Assembly (NCBI GenBank): GCA_037039925.1
Contig: JAXRKP010000701.1
Span: 37,501 to 101,500, forward strand
DNA: 64,000 bases
Origin: Doris montereyensis
Lineage: Eukaryota > Mollusca > Gastropoda > Nudibranchia > Dorididae
Reading direction: 5' to 3'
Shown: one piece after another, positions 12,176 through 25,745 of the stretch
Layout: every line of letters starts with the position of its first letter
How positions within the stretch are numbered: the first letter of the stretch is position 1
Made by a program: the position numbers and the translations under genes
Notes under the pieces: model-generated
Databases searched by the model: none
The model's input: only the letters and a program-made list of their open reading frames with translations
What the model was told of the DNA's origin: nothing

Positions 12176-13424
12176 TTGTCAGCTTGGTTTGCGTCACATT
12201 CATGGCAGAGTGTATGGTGCACAGGAAGGGGCATTTTTTGTCGTCTATTCATTCCTTGGTAACAATATCTATTTACTAGTATCACTGTTGTCTCTGTGAT
12301 ACCTTGGGGTCCAAATCTTTACCCGTTGTTCCTAAACAGCATCACACTTCTTGCCTATGAATAAGTCACTGTGTCTCACTTTGTCCCCAAGCTGGAAATC
12401 AAGTTTCTCCACAACTTTACTGCTTTCAGATATTTTGAAGTGAAACATATCTTAGCTGTGGATTGTTTGGATGAGTAAACAGTCTAGAAAAAGAGGATCT
12501 ATGATTTATCTTCGCATGTGATGCACATACCCATACACTGGAAGGTAAAATGGGAACCAATAAAGAAAGAAAGAAATGTGATACGCATCAAAAAACAAAT
12601 TAACAATCCTTTTATTTTAAAAGCTTGTTAAAAAAATGTTTCTTCCTTTATCTTTTTTTTGTACAGCTCATTTGTTGCTTATGTTGTAAATGAAAGTGAA
12701 TGTTGTTTTAAAAAATTTTTTTTTTTTTAGTGAAAGTGAATGTTATTTTTTTTATTTTTTTTAATGAAAGTGAATGTTATTAACTCTGGTTTGTAATGTT
12801 ACCTCCTTTCAACATTATATTGCTCAAACATTTTCAAGTTTTGTTTCCTGATATTTCTTTTATATCCATGGGGTTTCAAATATATATATTTGGGGTAAGT
12901 GAAGTGTACAAATTATAAAGGCTTGAAGACTGCGTTTAAAAGAATGTGACTTGCTTCACAGAGATGTAATTTTAATTGAGTTTTGTGAAAACATAATAAA
13001 TATATGTGATTTAGTATAATATCTTTATACATATGAGTCACATTGTAGAGAAGAAGAAAAGGGATAATTGCATCTGTCATCCTCAATTGAGGCGAATGAT
13101 GAATAAAACATGATTTCTCAAAATGCAACTGTTTGAAACCTTTCCCATCAATGATTTGTGACTTGATTTACTATTTTGTTGCTGGATGGCCGAACATAAT
13201 TTTCAAACTTAATTTTTGTGTGTTTCTCCTTATTTTGCCGCAGGTTTGCGAAAATGTTAGTTACCCTAGGAATAGGAAGCTTTTTCCTCTCAAAACAAGA
13301 AGAAAGAGAAAAGTTCTATTGAAGTAATAATTTCATAATAATAGCTTTATCATTTTAATCGTATTTCTGTCATGCCTTTTAGATTTAATTGGAAATAAAT
13401 GAAAGACTATCATCGTCATGATTT
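12176..13424. other. AT-rich sequence with T-runs
   Basis: A small imperfect repeat of agtgaaagtgaatgtt separated by T-runs lies at 12690-12780. Nothing else was recognised. Confidence 0.5.
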
Positions 13425-13733
13425 GATTTTGATTTCACCTACAACCATAGCTATGGTGATCTCAGAGTTTTTTCATGGGATTTTTAAATTTTGTGCCGAC
13501 TTCCTGTGTAAACAGCTAGGGGTTCTTAAAAATGCACAGTGTTGTGATCTGCACACAGGATCTCCTTTCTATCATCCATCTTCAATGGGACTACATGTCG
13601 ATCCACCTACCTAGACCAGGGGGTGGGTTTTAATCGGAAATCCTGAGAAAATGTTTCAACCCACTAGGACTTGAACCCATGCCCTTTTGGTTGAGAGGCC
13701 TACACCTTGCCTGTAGACCACCAAGTCCCCCAT
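13425..13733 (-). mobile_element. SINE family B
   Basis: It has the same block order as the copy at 5713: ggtgatctcagag, ttgtgccgacttcctgtg, cctacctagaccaggg. It ends with ggacttgaacccatgccc, whose reverse complement is the B-box of the tRNA-like head. Confidence 0.8.
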
Positions 13734-14626
13734 CATTTCCATGAGAGCAAAAATATCAGTGTCAGTGACTGTCAGGGAAGGAAGTTTGACAGATTATTTA
13801 CAGCTTAATTATTTATTTATTTATTAATTAAGATATGTATAATTATAATTCTTGATTTCTTGCGTCACACCTGATTTAAGATCTGATGTTTTACACATGT
13901 TTATCAAGTAAGAGTATATCAATGTACACATTGCAGTGTTAAACTTCACAGTGATTATAGAGATTGTGAAATATTATGCCTACCACTGTGATGAAACATG
14001 TTTACACCATGGACCCAAATTTGACGGAGAGTTCAAATAAATGATTTTCTCAAATGCTTTGCAATGAACGTACTATAATTATTTTTTAATTTTGTTTTGT
14101 CAACTCAACCATTTTGTTCATATTATTATGTATATCATGTGATTGTCCATGGCTTTATGCAAAGAAAGTGAAAATAAAAAATCTGGTTTATATGTGTAGT
14201 GTTATTAAGGGTCTTGCAATCGAGTATTATGGGGAAATAAATTTTTTTAGATTGCGTTTCTTGTTAGTTTTGCCCTTCCTGTATATGATATCATAAAAAA
14301 AAATTGTCTCACATTTATTTATGAATCATCTTTTGAAAGGTCTCATGAAATTAAAGAACATGATGATAAACAATTGCCATCTCTGCTCGAATACAAATCG
14401 TATTCTACTATTTTTTTAGGTAGTTGTTTAACATCCAACTGCATTTTACTACAGTTTTAAGTCATGAGACTTCACCTGCTGGACTGGAAATTCCCAAAGC
14501 GTCAGTACTACTGTCATTCTACAATACAATAATATTGTACTACGCTAGCATGTGAGTAAAGCGTCAACAACTAGGTGACGCAAACATGCCTGTGACCTCG
14601 CTTTGTCCTAGTTGGTTTTCATGCAG
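13734..14626. other. AT-rich sequence, nothing recognised
   Basis: Short frames only; no element identified. Confidence 0.5.
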
Positions 14627-14784
14627 TGATGGTACATACGGCACCCATTGGCTGGATCGGCAATATTAATGAAAGTGAACCTGTGATCTCTAAACTGTGG
14701 TGTTGTTTCAACAGTATTAGTAGTAAATTGCAGTACGGTCCATGCATTGGATGCTCAAGTGAAAGAGAAGAAGAGGAAAGTTGA
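14627..14784 (+). other. possible terminal exon, unrecognised
   Basis: After an acceptor-like ggttttcatgcag the frame reads VMVHTAPIGWIGNINESE and stays open for 53 codons, ending EREEEES and TGA. A second frame just beyond is arginine-rich (GKSRRRPESRRRLRK) and stops at tag near 14850. The opposite strand is also open over this stretch. No family is recognised and no partner exon was found, so coding status is doubtful. Confidence 0.2.
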
Positions 14785-17142
14785 CTGTGGGAAAGTCTAG
14801 GAGAAGGCCTGAGTCGAGAAGGAGGCTGAGGAAAGCGGCCCGGCCTATCGGGTAGGAATGTTTTGAAGTAGGACGACCATTTCCGTCCAAATTTCCATGT
14901 TCTTTTAAATGCGATTTTCTCAAAACTCATTTTCAGAACATAAATTCTATCTCTTTCCTTATTTATCGACCAATCAATGTGAAAAAGACATATAAAAAAA
15001 TAGTAGAGAGATATTTGGGTTTTGTTGGGGTTTTTTTTGTATATTTGTGACTTTATGGCCAAAAATGACATTGTCAATTATCCCATTTTTAAAGCATAAA
15101 AATACAATTAAATTTATAGATTATCTAAAAGAAACTCTATATTTGTCTTTAGGTAACATGTTCAGGAGTATGTGTGTGAAATTCCAAAAGAATAGCGCAA
15201 AAACTGGTGGAGGAAACAGAATTTGAAATAAGTTTTTTTTTATTGACCATTCAAGTTGGTGGGCGTTTTCATGGCAACCATAAGGAATATTTGAAAACAT
15301 CTCAGTTTTGCACTAATTCAAACCCATTAGATTTGAAATAATCCGTAAAACCTTAAATAGATAAGAAAATCATTCAGATTTAAGTTCATGATATAATCAA
15401 GAGAATAAAATGCTGTTCCTTTAAAATTTTTGAATAGATCAAGAATATTTTATCTGTGCACTTTACTTTAGATGATTTAAAAAAGAAAGTTATGGATGGT
15501 TTTCTGTTTATTGAGTTTTATATTTTGAGTTGTTGTTTATTTGTGGAGAGGAGAGCATTATTTCTTTTTTTCTTTCCTCTTTCTTTTTTTCTTTTGAAGA
15601 TGTTACCGATGTCATCTTTCCTCATTGGAACATAGTTATGTTTATTGTGTTGATGATGCTGGCCTCCTAAGAAGACCAGAGTTTTGAACATTTCACTTGA
15701 GTTGAAGGGCATCTTTCCTCAGGAACTCTGGTCCAGAGTTTTGAACCCAGGGCCTCTGGTCCTGTCTATGGCAGCCTCACTACCAAAGCCACTCTTTGAG
15801 ATTGACGGAAGCGAGGGACTTGTCGAGCTCTGGCATTGACAGAAAGGGGGGGTTGTTCTTTACACCCAATATTTCAATGGGAACATCAATCGCTATAGAA
15901 TTTAGCCATAGATATCCGTAACTGACCTCAAGCCAACTGAGACATGTAAGCAATGATGGTTGCTGTTTCAAGGTCTCGCTTGAGCGCAAACATTCCAGGC
16001 CCATTTCAAAATGAAAAAACAGAAGCGAGTTAAATCTAACTACAATTACAAATGTGTATACATTTTAAATTCATCAGTATTATTACAAACATGATTTTAC
16101 ACTTTCTGTTGCTTTTTTCTGTGTCGTAAATGCCTTTCATTTAAATTTTAAACACAGCTTACGTTTGCTCATTACAATGTTTTTTCACTAATTTCTACTT
16201 ACTTTCAATTTTTTTCTGTTTTTGTTTGTTTAGTAGTACATGTGTTGCAATGCCAATAGTAAAGCTGTAGATGAGTTTGCTGAGCATTTGGCATTGGATA
16301 TATGGTACTTTTTGTTTTGGTTCTTATTAAGTTGTTTTCATTTGATATTGTATGTATATGTATTAATATCTGATTGATTGACTGACTACTTGTGTCATGT
16401 ATGGCTTTTACAAATTACCTTGTTTTAAATGCTGTGATATCGCTATGCAATTGTTTCATTGCTACTTAATAATAGGGTTTGGGTTGTTGGGTTTTTTGGG
16501 CAGGTTTTTTCTTTTTTTTTTGGGGGAGGGGGGTATGTTTATGTTGGGAGGGTTTTTTTGTTTTTTTCTTTCTCTCAATGACAATAAAACAGATTTTCTA
16601 CCTCTATGAGGGAAGGTGAAGGTTATCCTACCTACTGAATTGATGATACCACATTCCTTTGCTTAGACTTAGACAATGTTTTCAAAGATTTTATTTACTG
16701 TTCCGTAGATAGTATTTCAAGAGTGCATAGTTTTGAGCATCGTGAATTTACTGAGCTAGTTTACTGTACTGTGTGATTTTTATACCTCAACAAGTTCAGA
16801 TCTTTTTGTGCCCTTTTTATCTTCCAAGTTTCTACAGAGATATTTTCCATACGCATGGAATGTTTATCATCTAGGTATAGCCTGCTTTAAAACGCTAAGC
16901 GGCCCTGAGTTAATTGATTTGATTACACGTATTGATGTCTGCAATTTATTCGATCTGCAATGGTGGAAATTTTGTCTTTATTTCGAGTTTTAGGTCCGGC
17001 CGAAATTTTTAAAACGTTCACAGTACAAATGTGGTTTTGAGCTGGCAAGGGAGGTAATGTAAATTCAAAGTAGACCAAGTCGTCACTTCATCCAAGTTAT
17101 GGCCTAGCTTCAGTGTAAATGCCCCAGTGATAAATATCTGGT
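14785..17142. other. AT-rich sequence, nothing recognised
   Basis: It contains T/G homopolymer stretches at 16480-16570. A tRNA-like B-box is possible around 15740 on the minus strand but is too weak to call. Confidence 0.45.
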
Positions 17143-17272
17143 TGGCAGATGCTACTACTGGTAGGTCCTACTTCTTTCCTTTTACTCATGCATATATTTT
17201 TCAACTTGCTGGAGTTTTTTTTTGTAAATTCCCCCATGAGACCACTGCATATGGTGGACAGGGTAAATTTTA
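17143..17272 (-). repeat. dispersed repeat A, inverted copy
   Basis: It reads ggtaggtcctacttctttcc, then catgagaccactgcatatgg and gacagggtaaatttt, the reverse complement of the repeat A consensus. Confidence 0.8.
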
Positions 17273-17785
17273 ATGAAGCTGCATTCTGTGTCTGTGTGAA
17301 ATCTTTCAAAGTGAATAGTTTTCCATTTATCTAGTCAGTCAGGACTTGTTATGCACATTCCAATGTTTCTGTTAAACCAATAATAAAAAGTTTATTTGCT
17401 TGGAACTTATTTTGAGACAAATATAGTGAAAATTTGGGGAACAACAACTGTTTTTTTTAAATTAAGAGAGAGAAAATGGCCCATGATGTACTATTAACTT
17501 TATTTACAAATTTTACTATATTTTGGATCATATAGAGATTAAGCGCTCAAGATAAGGTCAATGACTTTTGGTCAAATAACTTTTGATTGCCATGAAATAC
17601 GTGTTGAGAAATCATAGAACAATAAAGATACATCATGAAATATTTAAGATTCAAATCATTCATTGAAATTGTATTTGGAAGTATGGAGGTCTTTATCAGT
17701 CTTAAGACTATTTATAGATTTTTTTGTTTCAAATTTAAGATTATTCCAAGTCCTTACTGCTTGTTTTTTAAATCAATGTTTGTTG
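17273..17785. other. AT-rich sequence, nothing recognised
   Basis: No element or exon seen. Confidence 0.5.
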
Positions 17786-18160
17786 TATCAGTCAAATATC
17801 CACACTTGACTGCCTCTGTTGATAGTTCATGATTTCTTTAGGTCAAACATCAATATTTACTGTATCAATCAATTCTCCATGCTTGACTGCCTCTGTTGAT
17901 AGTCCATGGTTTCTTAAGGTCAAACATCAATGTTTACTGTATCAGCCATTTCCCCACACTTGACTGCCTCTGTTGAAAGCCCATGGTTTCTTATGGTCAA
18001 ACATCAATGTTTACTGTATCAATCAATTCTCCATGCTTGACTGCCTCTGTTGATAGTCCATGGTTTCTTATGGTCACACATCAATGGTTTGTATCAGCCA
18101 TTTCTTCACGCTTGACTGCCTCTGTTGATAGTCCATGGTTTCTTTAGGTCACAAGGCAAT
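17786..18160. repeat. minisatellite, about 76 bp, 5 copies
   Basis: The block ttgactgcctctgttga recurs five times. Each is followed by a catggtttctt-type block and, in most units, by caaacatcaat and a tgtatcaatcaattctcc-type block. Confidence 0.9.
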
Positions 18161-18887
18161 CCATCAAATGTTTGACAACAGAAACAAATTTATTGGATTT
18201 CCAGAGAAAATGTAACTTTACATTCATTTTAAAAATTTTCACTTTCATTTAAATTATATGTCCAATTCTCTGCAGTTTCTTGATTTTCGTTGTTAGAAAC
18301 AACGCCATTTCAACGTGAAAGTCGCAAGCCGTGTAAGTCTAAAATTAGTAACACTTTTTAATTATTTTTTTTATTAACATTAGGAAGCCTCTATGCTTCG
18401 TCCAGTCAGGCTTGCGTGGCACAAGAACCAATAGAAACCTGTGTAATAACCATATGAGCACTCCGACTCCTTGCATCCCTATTGGGTCTAGCTTTTGACA
18501 TTTGCACACCGTGTATGTCTGTGATTTTCTTTAGATTTTCTCAAAACATCCATAATTGGACATACACAGTTTGCGACTTTCACTACTGTCGATTTTACTT
18601 TGAGTATTATTATTTCAAGTGATTATTATGCCAATAGCCATGATTGACTCGCTGTGATTGATTCAAGCAAAGTTTAAACAAGAATGATCTTTCATCCATT
18701 TTTTAAAAATCGTTTTTACTTATGATGTTTCCATTGTAATCCTTAATCGAATTCGGGTGACAATGAAGAAATTGAAAATTAAATCTCCATGTTTTTGTTT
18801 TTTTATACATTGTTTTCAGTGTCATTTTGTCCATGGTGTGTCGTTTCTGCCATTGTTCCTTTGATTTAATGTCACGTGTTGTTTGAT
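18161..18887. other. AT-rich sequence, nothing recognised
   Basis: No exon or repeat was identified. Confidence 0.5.
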
Positions 18888-19127
18888 CGATGGTGGCTGA
18901 GCGATTAGGCTGTCGGACTGGGAATCATGAGGTCCCAGGTTCAAATCCTTGCAAAGCTTGTGTTCCCTGGGAAAGACAGTTAAGCTCTAGCTTAGGAGTA
19001 AAAACCTGCATTACATTAGCGTCCTGGCCAGGAGGGGATTTTTTGTCATCTGTTTCACTTCACGTTACAGAAACCGGGATAAGTTACGGCTCTGTTGGCC
19101 GTAACAGCCTAGAAGGAACTTTTGTTA
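18888..19127 (+). mobile_element. tRNA-derived SINE, family C
   Basis: The head has a clear A-box-like gtggctgagcgattagg and a B-box ggttcaaatcc. The body carries taggagtaaaaacctgc, gtcctggccaggagg, aaaccgggataag and ggccgtaacagcc. Copies with heads also lie at 54520 and 62283 on the plus strand and at 36727-36995 inverted. A minisatellite begins at its 3' end. Confidence 0.85.
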
Positions 19128-19572
19128 TTTTTTAACTGACATTGTTATCAATGTCGGTTCATTTTATTTTTAAGTGACATTGTTATCAGTGTCGGTTCAT
19201 TTTATTTTTTAGTGACATTGTTATCAGTGTCGGTTCATTTTATTTTTTAACTAACATTGTCTGTTCATTTTATTTTTTAGTGACATTGTTATCAGTGTCT
19301 GTTCATTTTATTTTTAAGTGACATTGTTATCAGTGTCAGTTCATCTTATTTTTTAACTGACATTGTTATCAGTGTCTGTTAATTTTATTTTTTAACTGAC
19401 ATTGTTATCAGTGTCAGTTCATCTTATTTTTTAACTGACATTGTTATCAGTGTCGGTTCATCTTATTTTTAACTGACATTGTTATCAGTGTCTGTTAATT
19501 TTATTTTTTAACTGACATTGTTATCAGTGTCAGTTCATCTTATTTTTTAACTGATATTGTTATTAGTGTACT
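19128..19572. repeat. minisatellite, about 38 bp, about 12 copies
   Basis: Units read gacattgttatcagtgtc followed by a gttcattttatttttta-type block. The array starts directly at the 3' end of the SINE at 18888-19127. Confidence 0.95.
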
Positions 19573-19913
19573 GAAAAAAGTGTACAATCTAATAAAAAAA
19601 AGGCGTATAATCTGTAAAAAAGTAGTCTTATAAAAATAAAAAAAAAAAGGTGTACAATCTGGAAAAAAACCCATCAGCCGACTCATTTAAAAATGAAACT
19701 TGCAAAGAGCACTCTTCTTTTTGGTAAAAAAAATTTGTCTTATATTACTTTTATTTTTATATTGTAAAAATATGATAACTTTGATTACAAATTTGTTTAA
19801 TAATAATAATAATTCATAAACGTGGTAAAGACATAATCATGGATAATGTACAAGAATGGAATGTTTTCATACCAATACTCAAGCTCACACACTGCATCTA
19901 AAATCAAAAGAAA
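19573..19913. other. A/T-rich sequence
   Basis: It contains degenerate aaaggtgtacaatctg blocks at 19575-19660, probably another short tandem repeat. No gene. Confidence 0.5.
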
Positions 19914-20050
19914 ATTCAAGATAAACAAACAAAAAGATCAGGACATATATAGAGCTATATATATGTACATGCTCTTGTCTTCAAGATAAACAAACAAAAA
20001 GATCACGACATATATAGAGCTATATATATGTACATGCTCTTGTCTTCAAG
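19914..20050. repeat. tandem duplication of about 65 bp
   Basis: Two nearly identical copies run from ttcaagataaacaaac to gtacatgctcttg, differing at one base (caggac or cacgac). Confidence 0.95.
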
Positions 20051-20884
20051 ATACAGACATAACAAAATACTTTGGTCAATTGTCTCATAATTCCACGCCA
20101 CTATACAATCAAGTTGCTACCATTATGATTAAAACATGTCTCCACCAAAGTTTAAATCTTCACACATTTGCCAGGAACGCATTACAGTGTTCAAGTGTTA
20201 TTCTAGAACTAGAACATTCACCTTTTGAAAAAATATCTTTCACATCGTTACAAAACTATTTTTTGTTTATTTGTTTCAAATTTCCTGATTTAATTATTCT
20301 TTTTGTGGGTCTCTGCTTTCCAGAATTAATTTCAAACGTTATCACACTGGGGTCAGATATACAATGATCAAGGACATCTCTGTATTGATGATGGTATTCT
20401 AGTCAGATCTTGAGATATAAGCCAGTCAATAGTATGGTCACATCTATGCGTCAGTTTCATTATGAGTTATGGTCCTTGTGAACTAAGATTATTTTTCAAT
20501 GATGTTGCGTAGCAGTCTGATATGTAGTATCAAAATGAAGATGAATATTGCCCAGGATGATTAACGTTCCGTTCTGAGTGTACAGATAGAGGTCACTCAG
20601 ATATAATTACTTTTCAAGACGAACTTAAAATCTGTTCATTGCTATGTATCTTTTAAAAAAACATCCTGAAAAGCTTGGTCCCTGATAGATGTGTGAGTTT
20701 AATCAGAACGGCAGAAATATTAAAGGCGTATCTAAAGCCTTTACGGTGTCCAAAGTCTATCACTATCACGTATCAAACTTGGCCCATAAAGTAACAGTAT
20801 CAGTTTTCAATATATCATAAACAAACAACGACAAAGATGGATTTACAGTCAGTATCGCCGCACAAGTGCAGGCCCACTGACTGT
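20051..20884. other. no recognised feature
   Basis: The frame at 20080-20367 (95 codons) has no recognisable domain and no splice support. Confidence 0.4.
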
Positions 20885-21112
20885 ACATCATTTATTCGCT
20901 AGCAGGTCATTTCATTCAAAGTCCTTCTCAACTCTCTGGGGAGCATACATTACACTCAGCAGCTTGTCATGTGTTTTGTACTAACAATCTACCAAGATGT
21001 ACCTCTACCTATAGCTGGATACTTATTCGTGCCTAAGTCAAGTGAGGATAGCAGAGTGAAGTGCCTTTCCTTCCTAAGAGTACAATGTTGTGAAAAAAAC
21101 ACATGGGTTTTG
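20885..21112 (-). mobile_element. SINE-like repeat, family E, inverted copy
   Basis: Read on the minus strand it contains ttcctaggaaagg-type, gtatccagctataggtagag and ctccccagagagttgag blocks, matching the copies at 6300 and 36545. Confidence 0.6.
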
Positions 21113-21324
21113 AGCTAGTGTGATCATGATTACAAACTCACAAAACTATTGGTTCACTACAATGTCTCTTTGAAACTAACGAAACCGAAAGACTTTATAC
21201 CCAAACTGAGTGAATCTAAATTACATTCAAGTTCAATTCTAATGGTAAGACGTTAAACAGTAATAAATGAAATGATTAAAATACAGAAGTCAATTCTCCT
21301 GCAGATAAAACAAGTTTTAAGAAC

Positions 21325-21775
21325 CTCATCTAAAACAAATTCTTCATTGATTATTGATACGGCTTTGTGTACATCTAAAACAAATTCTTCATTGATTATT
21401 GATCTTTGTGTATAAAAAACAAATTCTTCATTGATTATTGATCTGGCTTTGTGTATAAATCTAAAACAAATTCTTCATTGATTATTGATACGGCTTTGTG
21501 TATACATCTAAAACAAATTCTTCATTGATTATTGATCGGCTTTGTGTATACATCTAAAACAAATTCTTCATTGATTATTGATACGGCTTTGTGTATACAT
21601 CTAAAACAAATTCTTCATTGATTATTGATACGGCTTTGTGTATACATCTAAAACAAATTCTTCATTGATTATTGATCTGACTTTGTGTATACATCTAAAC
21701 AAATTCTTCATTGATTATTGATACGGCTTTGTGTATACATCTAAAAAACAAATTCTTCATTGATTATTGATCTAC
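21325..21775. repeat. minisatellite, about 46 bp, 10 copies
   Basis: The block aaattcttcattgattattg recurs ten times, separated by variable ggctttgtgtatacatc spacers. Confidence 0.95.
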
Positions 21776-22130
21776 GGGAAAATGCATGTTAAGCGTTTCA
21801 GGAAATGTAACATCGAACCATTCCCAGGTTTTAAACCCCGACCTCACCAGCCTATTATTAACTGAGAAACCATTCAGTCTACAACAATTTTTCATCAAGT
21901 AACTTCACTACAATTATCGTGTCTTTCAAGGTGCTTAACCTACATTACAAGAATAATACTATAATATAGGTTAAAAACGTTTATTAGTTGGAATGTCTGA
22001 ATATAAAAATCATTCTCATTGGGGAATATTTCAATGTCATGCAAATATAAATAAAGCATTTTTACGCATAATTTGTATAAAATGTTTGGTATCTTTCAAA
22101 ACTTTGGAAGTGAAATGAACAAATGGAGCT
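21776..22130. other. no recognised feature
   Basis: A weak tRNA-like stretch at 21805-21880 (gttttaaaccccgacc on the plus strand) is too degenerate to call. Confidence 0.4.
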
Positions 22131-22592
22131 GCAATCACAATCAAGCTAAAATCAACTTGAATAACAACACAATCAAATTGAAATCAACTTGAATAGCAAT
22201 CACAATCAAACCGAAATCAGCTTGAATAGCAATCACAATCAAACCGAAATCAACTTGAATAGCAACCACAATCAAACCGAAATCAACTTGAATAGCAATC
22301 ACAATCAAACCGAAATCAACTTGAATAGCAATCACAATCAAACCGAAATCAGCTTGAATAGCAATCACAATCAAGCCCGAAATCAGCTTGAATAGCAATC
22401 ACAATCAAACCGAAATCAACTTGAATAGCAATCACAATCAAACCGAAATCAACTTGAATAGCAATCACAATCAAACCGAAATCAACTTGAATAGCAATCA
22501 CAATGAAACCGAAATCAACTTGAATAGCAATCACAATCAAACTGAAATCAACTTGAATAGCAATCACAATCAAACCGAAATCAACCTGAATT
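22131..22592. repeat. minisatellite, 33 bp, about 14 copies
   Basis: Units read caaaccgaaatcaacttg then aatagcaatcacaat. Because 33 is a multiple of three, both strands stay open as repetitive frames (NSNHNQTEINL). These are not genes. Confidence 0.95.
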
Positions 22593-22731
22593 ATGTCCAT
22601 GGAAGTGGAATGGAAAAAAGTTACCTACATTGACGGCCGTCTTGAATTCATGTTTACCCATACCAAGACCAGGCACTGATCAAACCACACAATATCTCTT
22701 AAAGAAGATCATAAATGAAATTTAATTAATT

Positions 22732-23399
<668 letters not shown>

Positions 23400-24212
23400 A
23401 TTCCAGGTAAATCACTCCTAATCACTCCCATCCAGGTAATCACTGCCCAGAGCCAGGTAATCACTCCATGTATCCAGGTAATCACTCCCTGTATCCAGGT
23501 AATCACTCTGTATTCAGGTAATCACTCCATGTATCCAGGTAATTACTCTCTGTATTCAGGTAATAACTCCCCACATCCAGGTAATCACTCCCTGTATCCA
23601 GGTAATCACTGCCCACATCCATGTATTCACTGCCCACATCCAGGTAATCACTCCCTGTATCCAGGTAATCACTACCCACATGCAGGTAATCACTACCCAC
23701 ATCAGGTAATCACTGCCCAGAGCCAGGTAATCACTACCTGTATCCAGGTAATCACTCTGTATCCAGGTAATCACTTCCTACATCCAGGTAATCACTCCCT
23801 ACATCCAGGTAATCACTCCCCACATCAGGTAATCACTCTCTGTATTCAGGTAATCACTCCCTACATCCAGGTAATCACTGCCCACATCCAGATAATCACT
23901 CTTTGTAATCAGGTAATCACGGCCCACATCCAGGTAATAACTCCTGTATCATAGTAATCACTCCCTGTATCCAGGTAATCACTCCCCACATCCAGGTAAT
24001 CACTCCCGTATCCAGGTAATCATGTCTTGCATTCAGGTAATCATTCCCTGCTTTAAGGTAATTACTCCCTATATTCAGGTAAACACTAAATGTATCCAGG
24101 TAAACACTCCATGTATCCAGGGATTCACTCTCTGAATCCAGGTAAACACTCCTGTATCCAGGCAAACACTCCATGAATCCAGGTAATCACTCCCTGTTAT
24201 CAGGTAATCACA
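23400..24212. repeat. minisatellite, about 21 bp, about 38 copies
   Basis: Units read ccaggtaatcactccctgt with variable 3' triplets (cccaca, ctgtat, cagag). Copies at both ends are more divergent than those in the middle. Confidence 0.95.
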
Positions 24213-24756
24213 GGTTTATACATCCAAACTAAACATCACTCAGTCTCATGCCAAAAATTGAATTAAAACTTTTCTCCAGGGCTCACACGATCAAGCAGAT
24301 GACGGCAGCATAAGAGCACATTCCTTATCTGATATCTGGTTATACAATATCAAGTGATATGCCTTATATTCTTAAAATCAAAAATCTCATTTTTTTTAAA
24401 AATTGGAATGTCCTTTGTATAAACTTACATCTCAGCTTATCTCTTCAGCAATAGCATTCACAAATGTCATCATAAACCCTGTCAAGAATTATTTGCATGG
24501 GGGGGGGGGGAATCGGAGTAATATACGGCTTGATAAAAGTGAAGAAGTGTACAAAATTAATACAGTTTATAAAACGGGTCCCTGTTTAATTTGGAATTAT
24601 TGGCGGATATTGTATATAATTATGTACATTTTAAAACCACAACGATAGAAACAAAATATTTTGCATAGGAAATGACATACTTGACATAATAGGAACACCA
24701 TAAGGAAACTAGTGCCAACTAAAAGCTCCTTTGTCGTAACATTCAACATCTACCAA
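24213..24756. other. AT-rich sequence, nothing recognised
   Basis: It contains a G homopolymer at 24500-24511. No exon support. Confidence 0.5.
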
Positions 24757-25745
24757 CCAGCCTACCATTTAATATTCACCAACCAGCCTACCATTTAATA
24801 CTCACTAACCAGCCTAATATTTAATATTCACCAACCAGCCTACCATTTAATATTCACCAACCAGCCTGCCATTTAATATTCACCAACCAGCCTAATATTT
24901 AATATTCACCAACCAGCCTACCATTTAATATTCACTAACCAGCCTAATATTTAATACCAACCAGCCTGCCATTCAATATTCACCAAACAACCAGCCTACC
25001 ATTCAATATTCAACCAGCCTACCATTCAATATTCACCAACCAGCCTGCCATTCAATATTCACCAACCAGCCTGCCATTTAATATTCACCAACCAGCTTAC
25101 CATTCAATATTCACCAACCAGCCTACCATTTAATATTCACCAACCAGCCTACCATTTAATATTCACCAACCAGCCTACCATTTAATATTCACCAACCAGC
25201 CTAATATTTAATATTCACCAACCAGCCTACCATTCAATATTCACCAACCAGCCTACCATTCAATATTCACCAACCAGCCTACCATTCAATATTCATCAAC
25301 CAAGCCTACCATTTAATAACCAAAGCCTACCAGCCTCATTTAATATTCACCAACCAGCCTACCATTCAATATTCACCAACCAGCCTACCATTCAATATTC
25401 ACCAACCATTTAATATTCACCAAACAGCCTACCATTCAATATTCACCATTTAAATTCAGCCTACCATTCAATATTCACCAACCAGCCTAATATTTAATAT
25501 TCACCAACCAGCCTGCCATTTAATATTCACCAACCAGCCTACCATTCAATATTCACCAACCAGCCTACCATTTAATATTCACCAACCAGCCTACCATTTA
25601 ATATTCACCAACCAGCCTAATATTTAATATTTCAACCAGCCTGCATTAATATTCACCAACCATTAATATTTAATATTCACCAACCAGCCTGCCATTTAAT
25701 ATTCATCAACCAGCCTGCCATTCAATATTCACTAACCAGCCTACT
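24757..25745. repeat. minisatellite, 26 bp, about 38 copies
   Basis: Units read caccaaccagcctaccattt then aatatt. There are several truncated units, for example at 24955, 25310 and 25640. Confidence 0.95.

Noticed and set aside
22141..22633. Repetitive NSNHNQTEINL and IVIAIQVDFGL frames
   Set aside because: A 33-bp array leaves both strands open; no gene features.
23400..25745. CRISPR-like regular arrays
   Set aside because: Units are directly abutting with no unique spacers, and the window is clearly eukaryotic; these are minisatellites.
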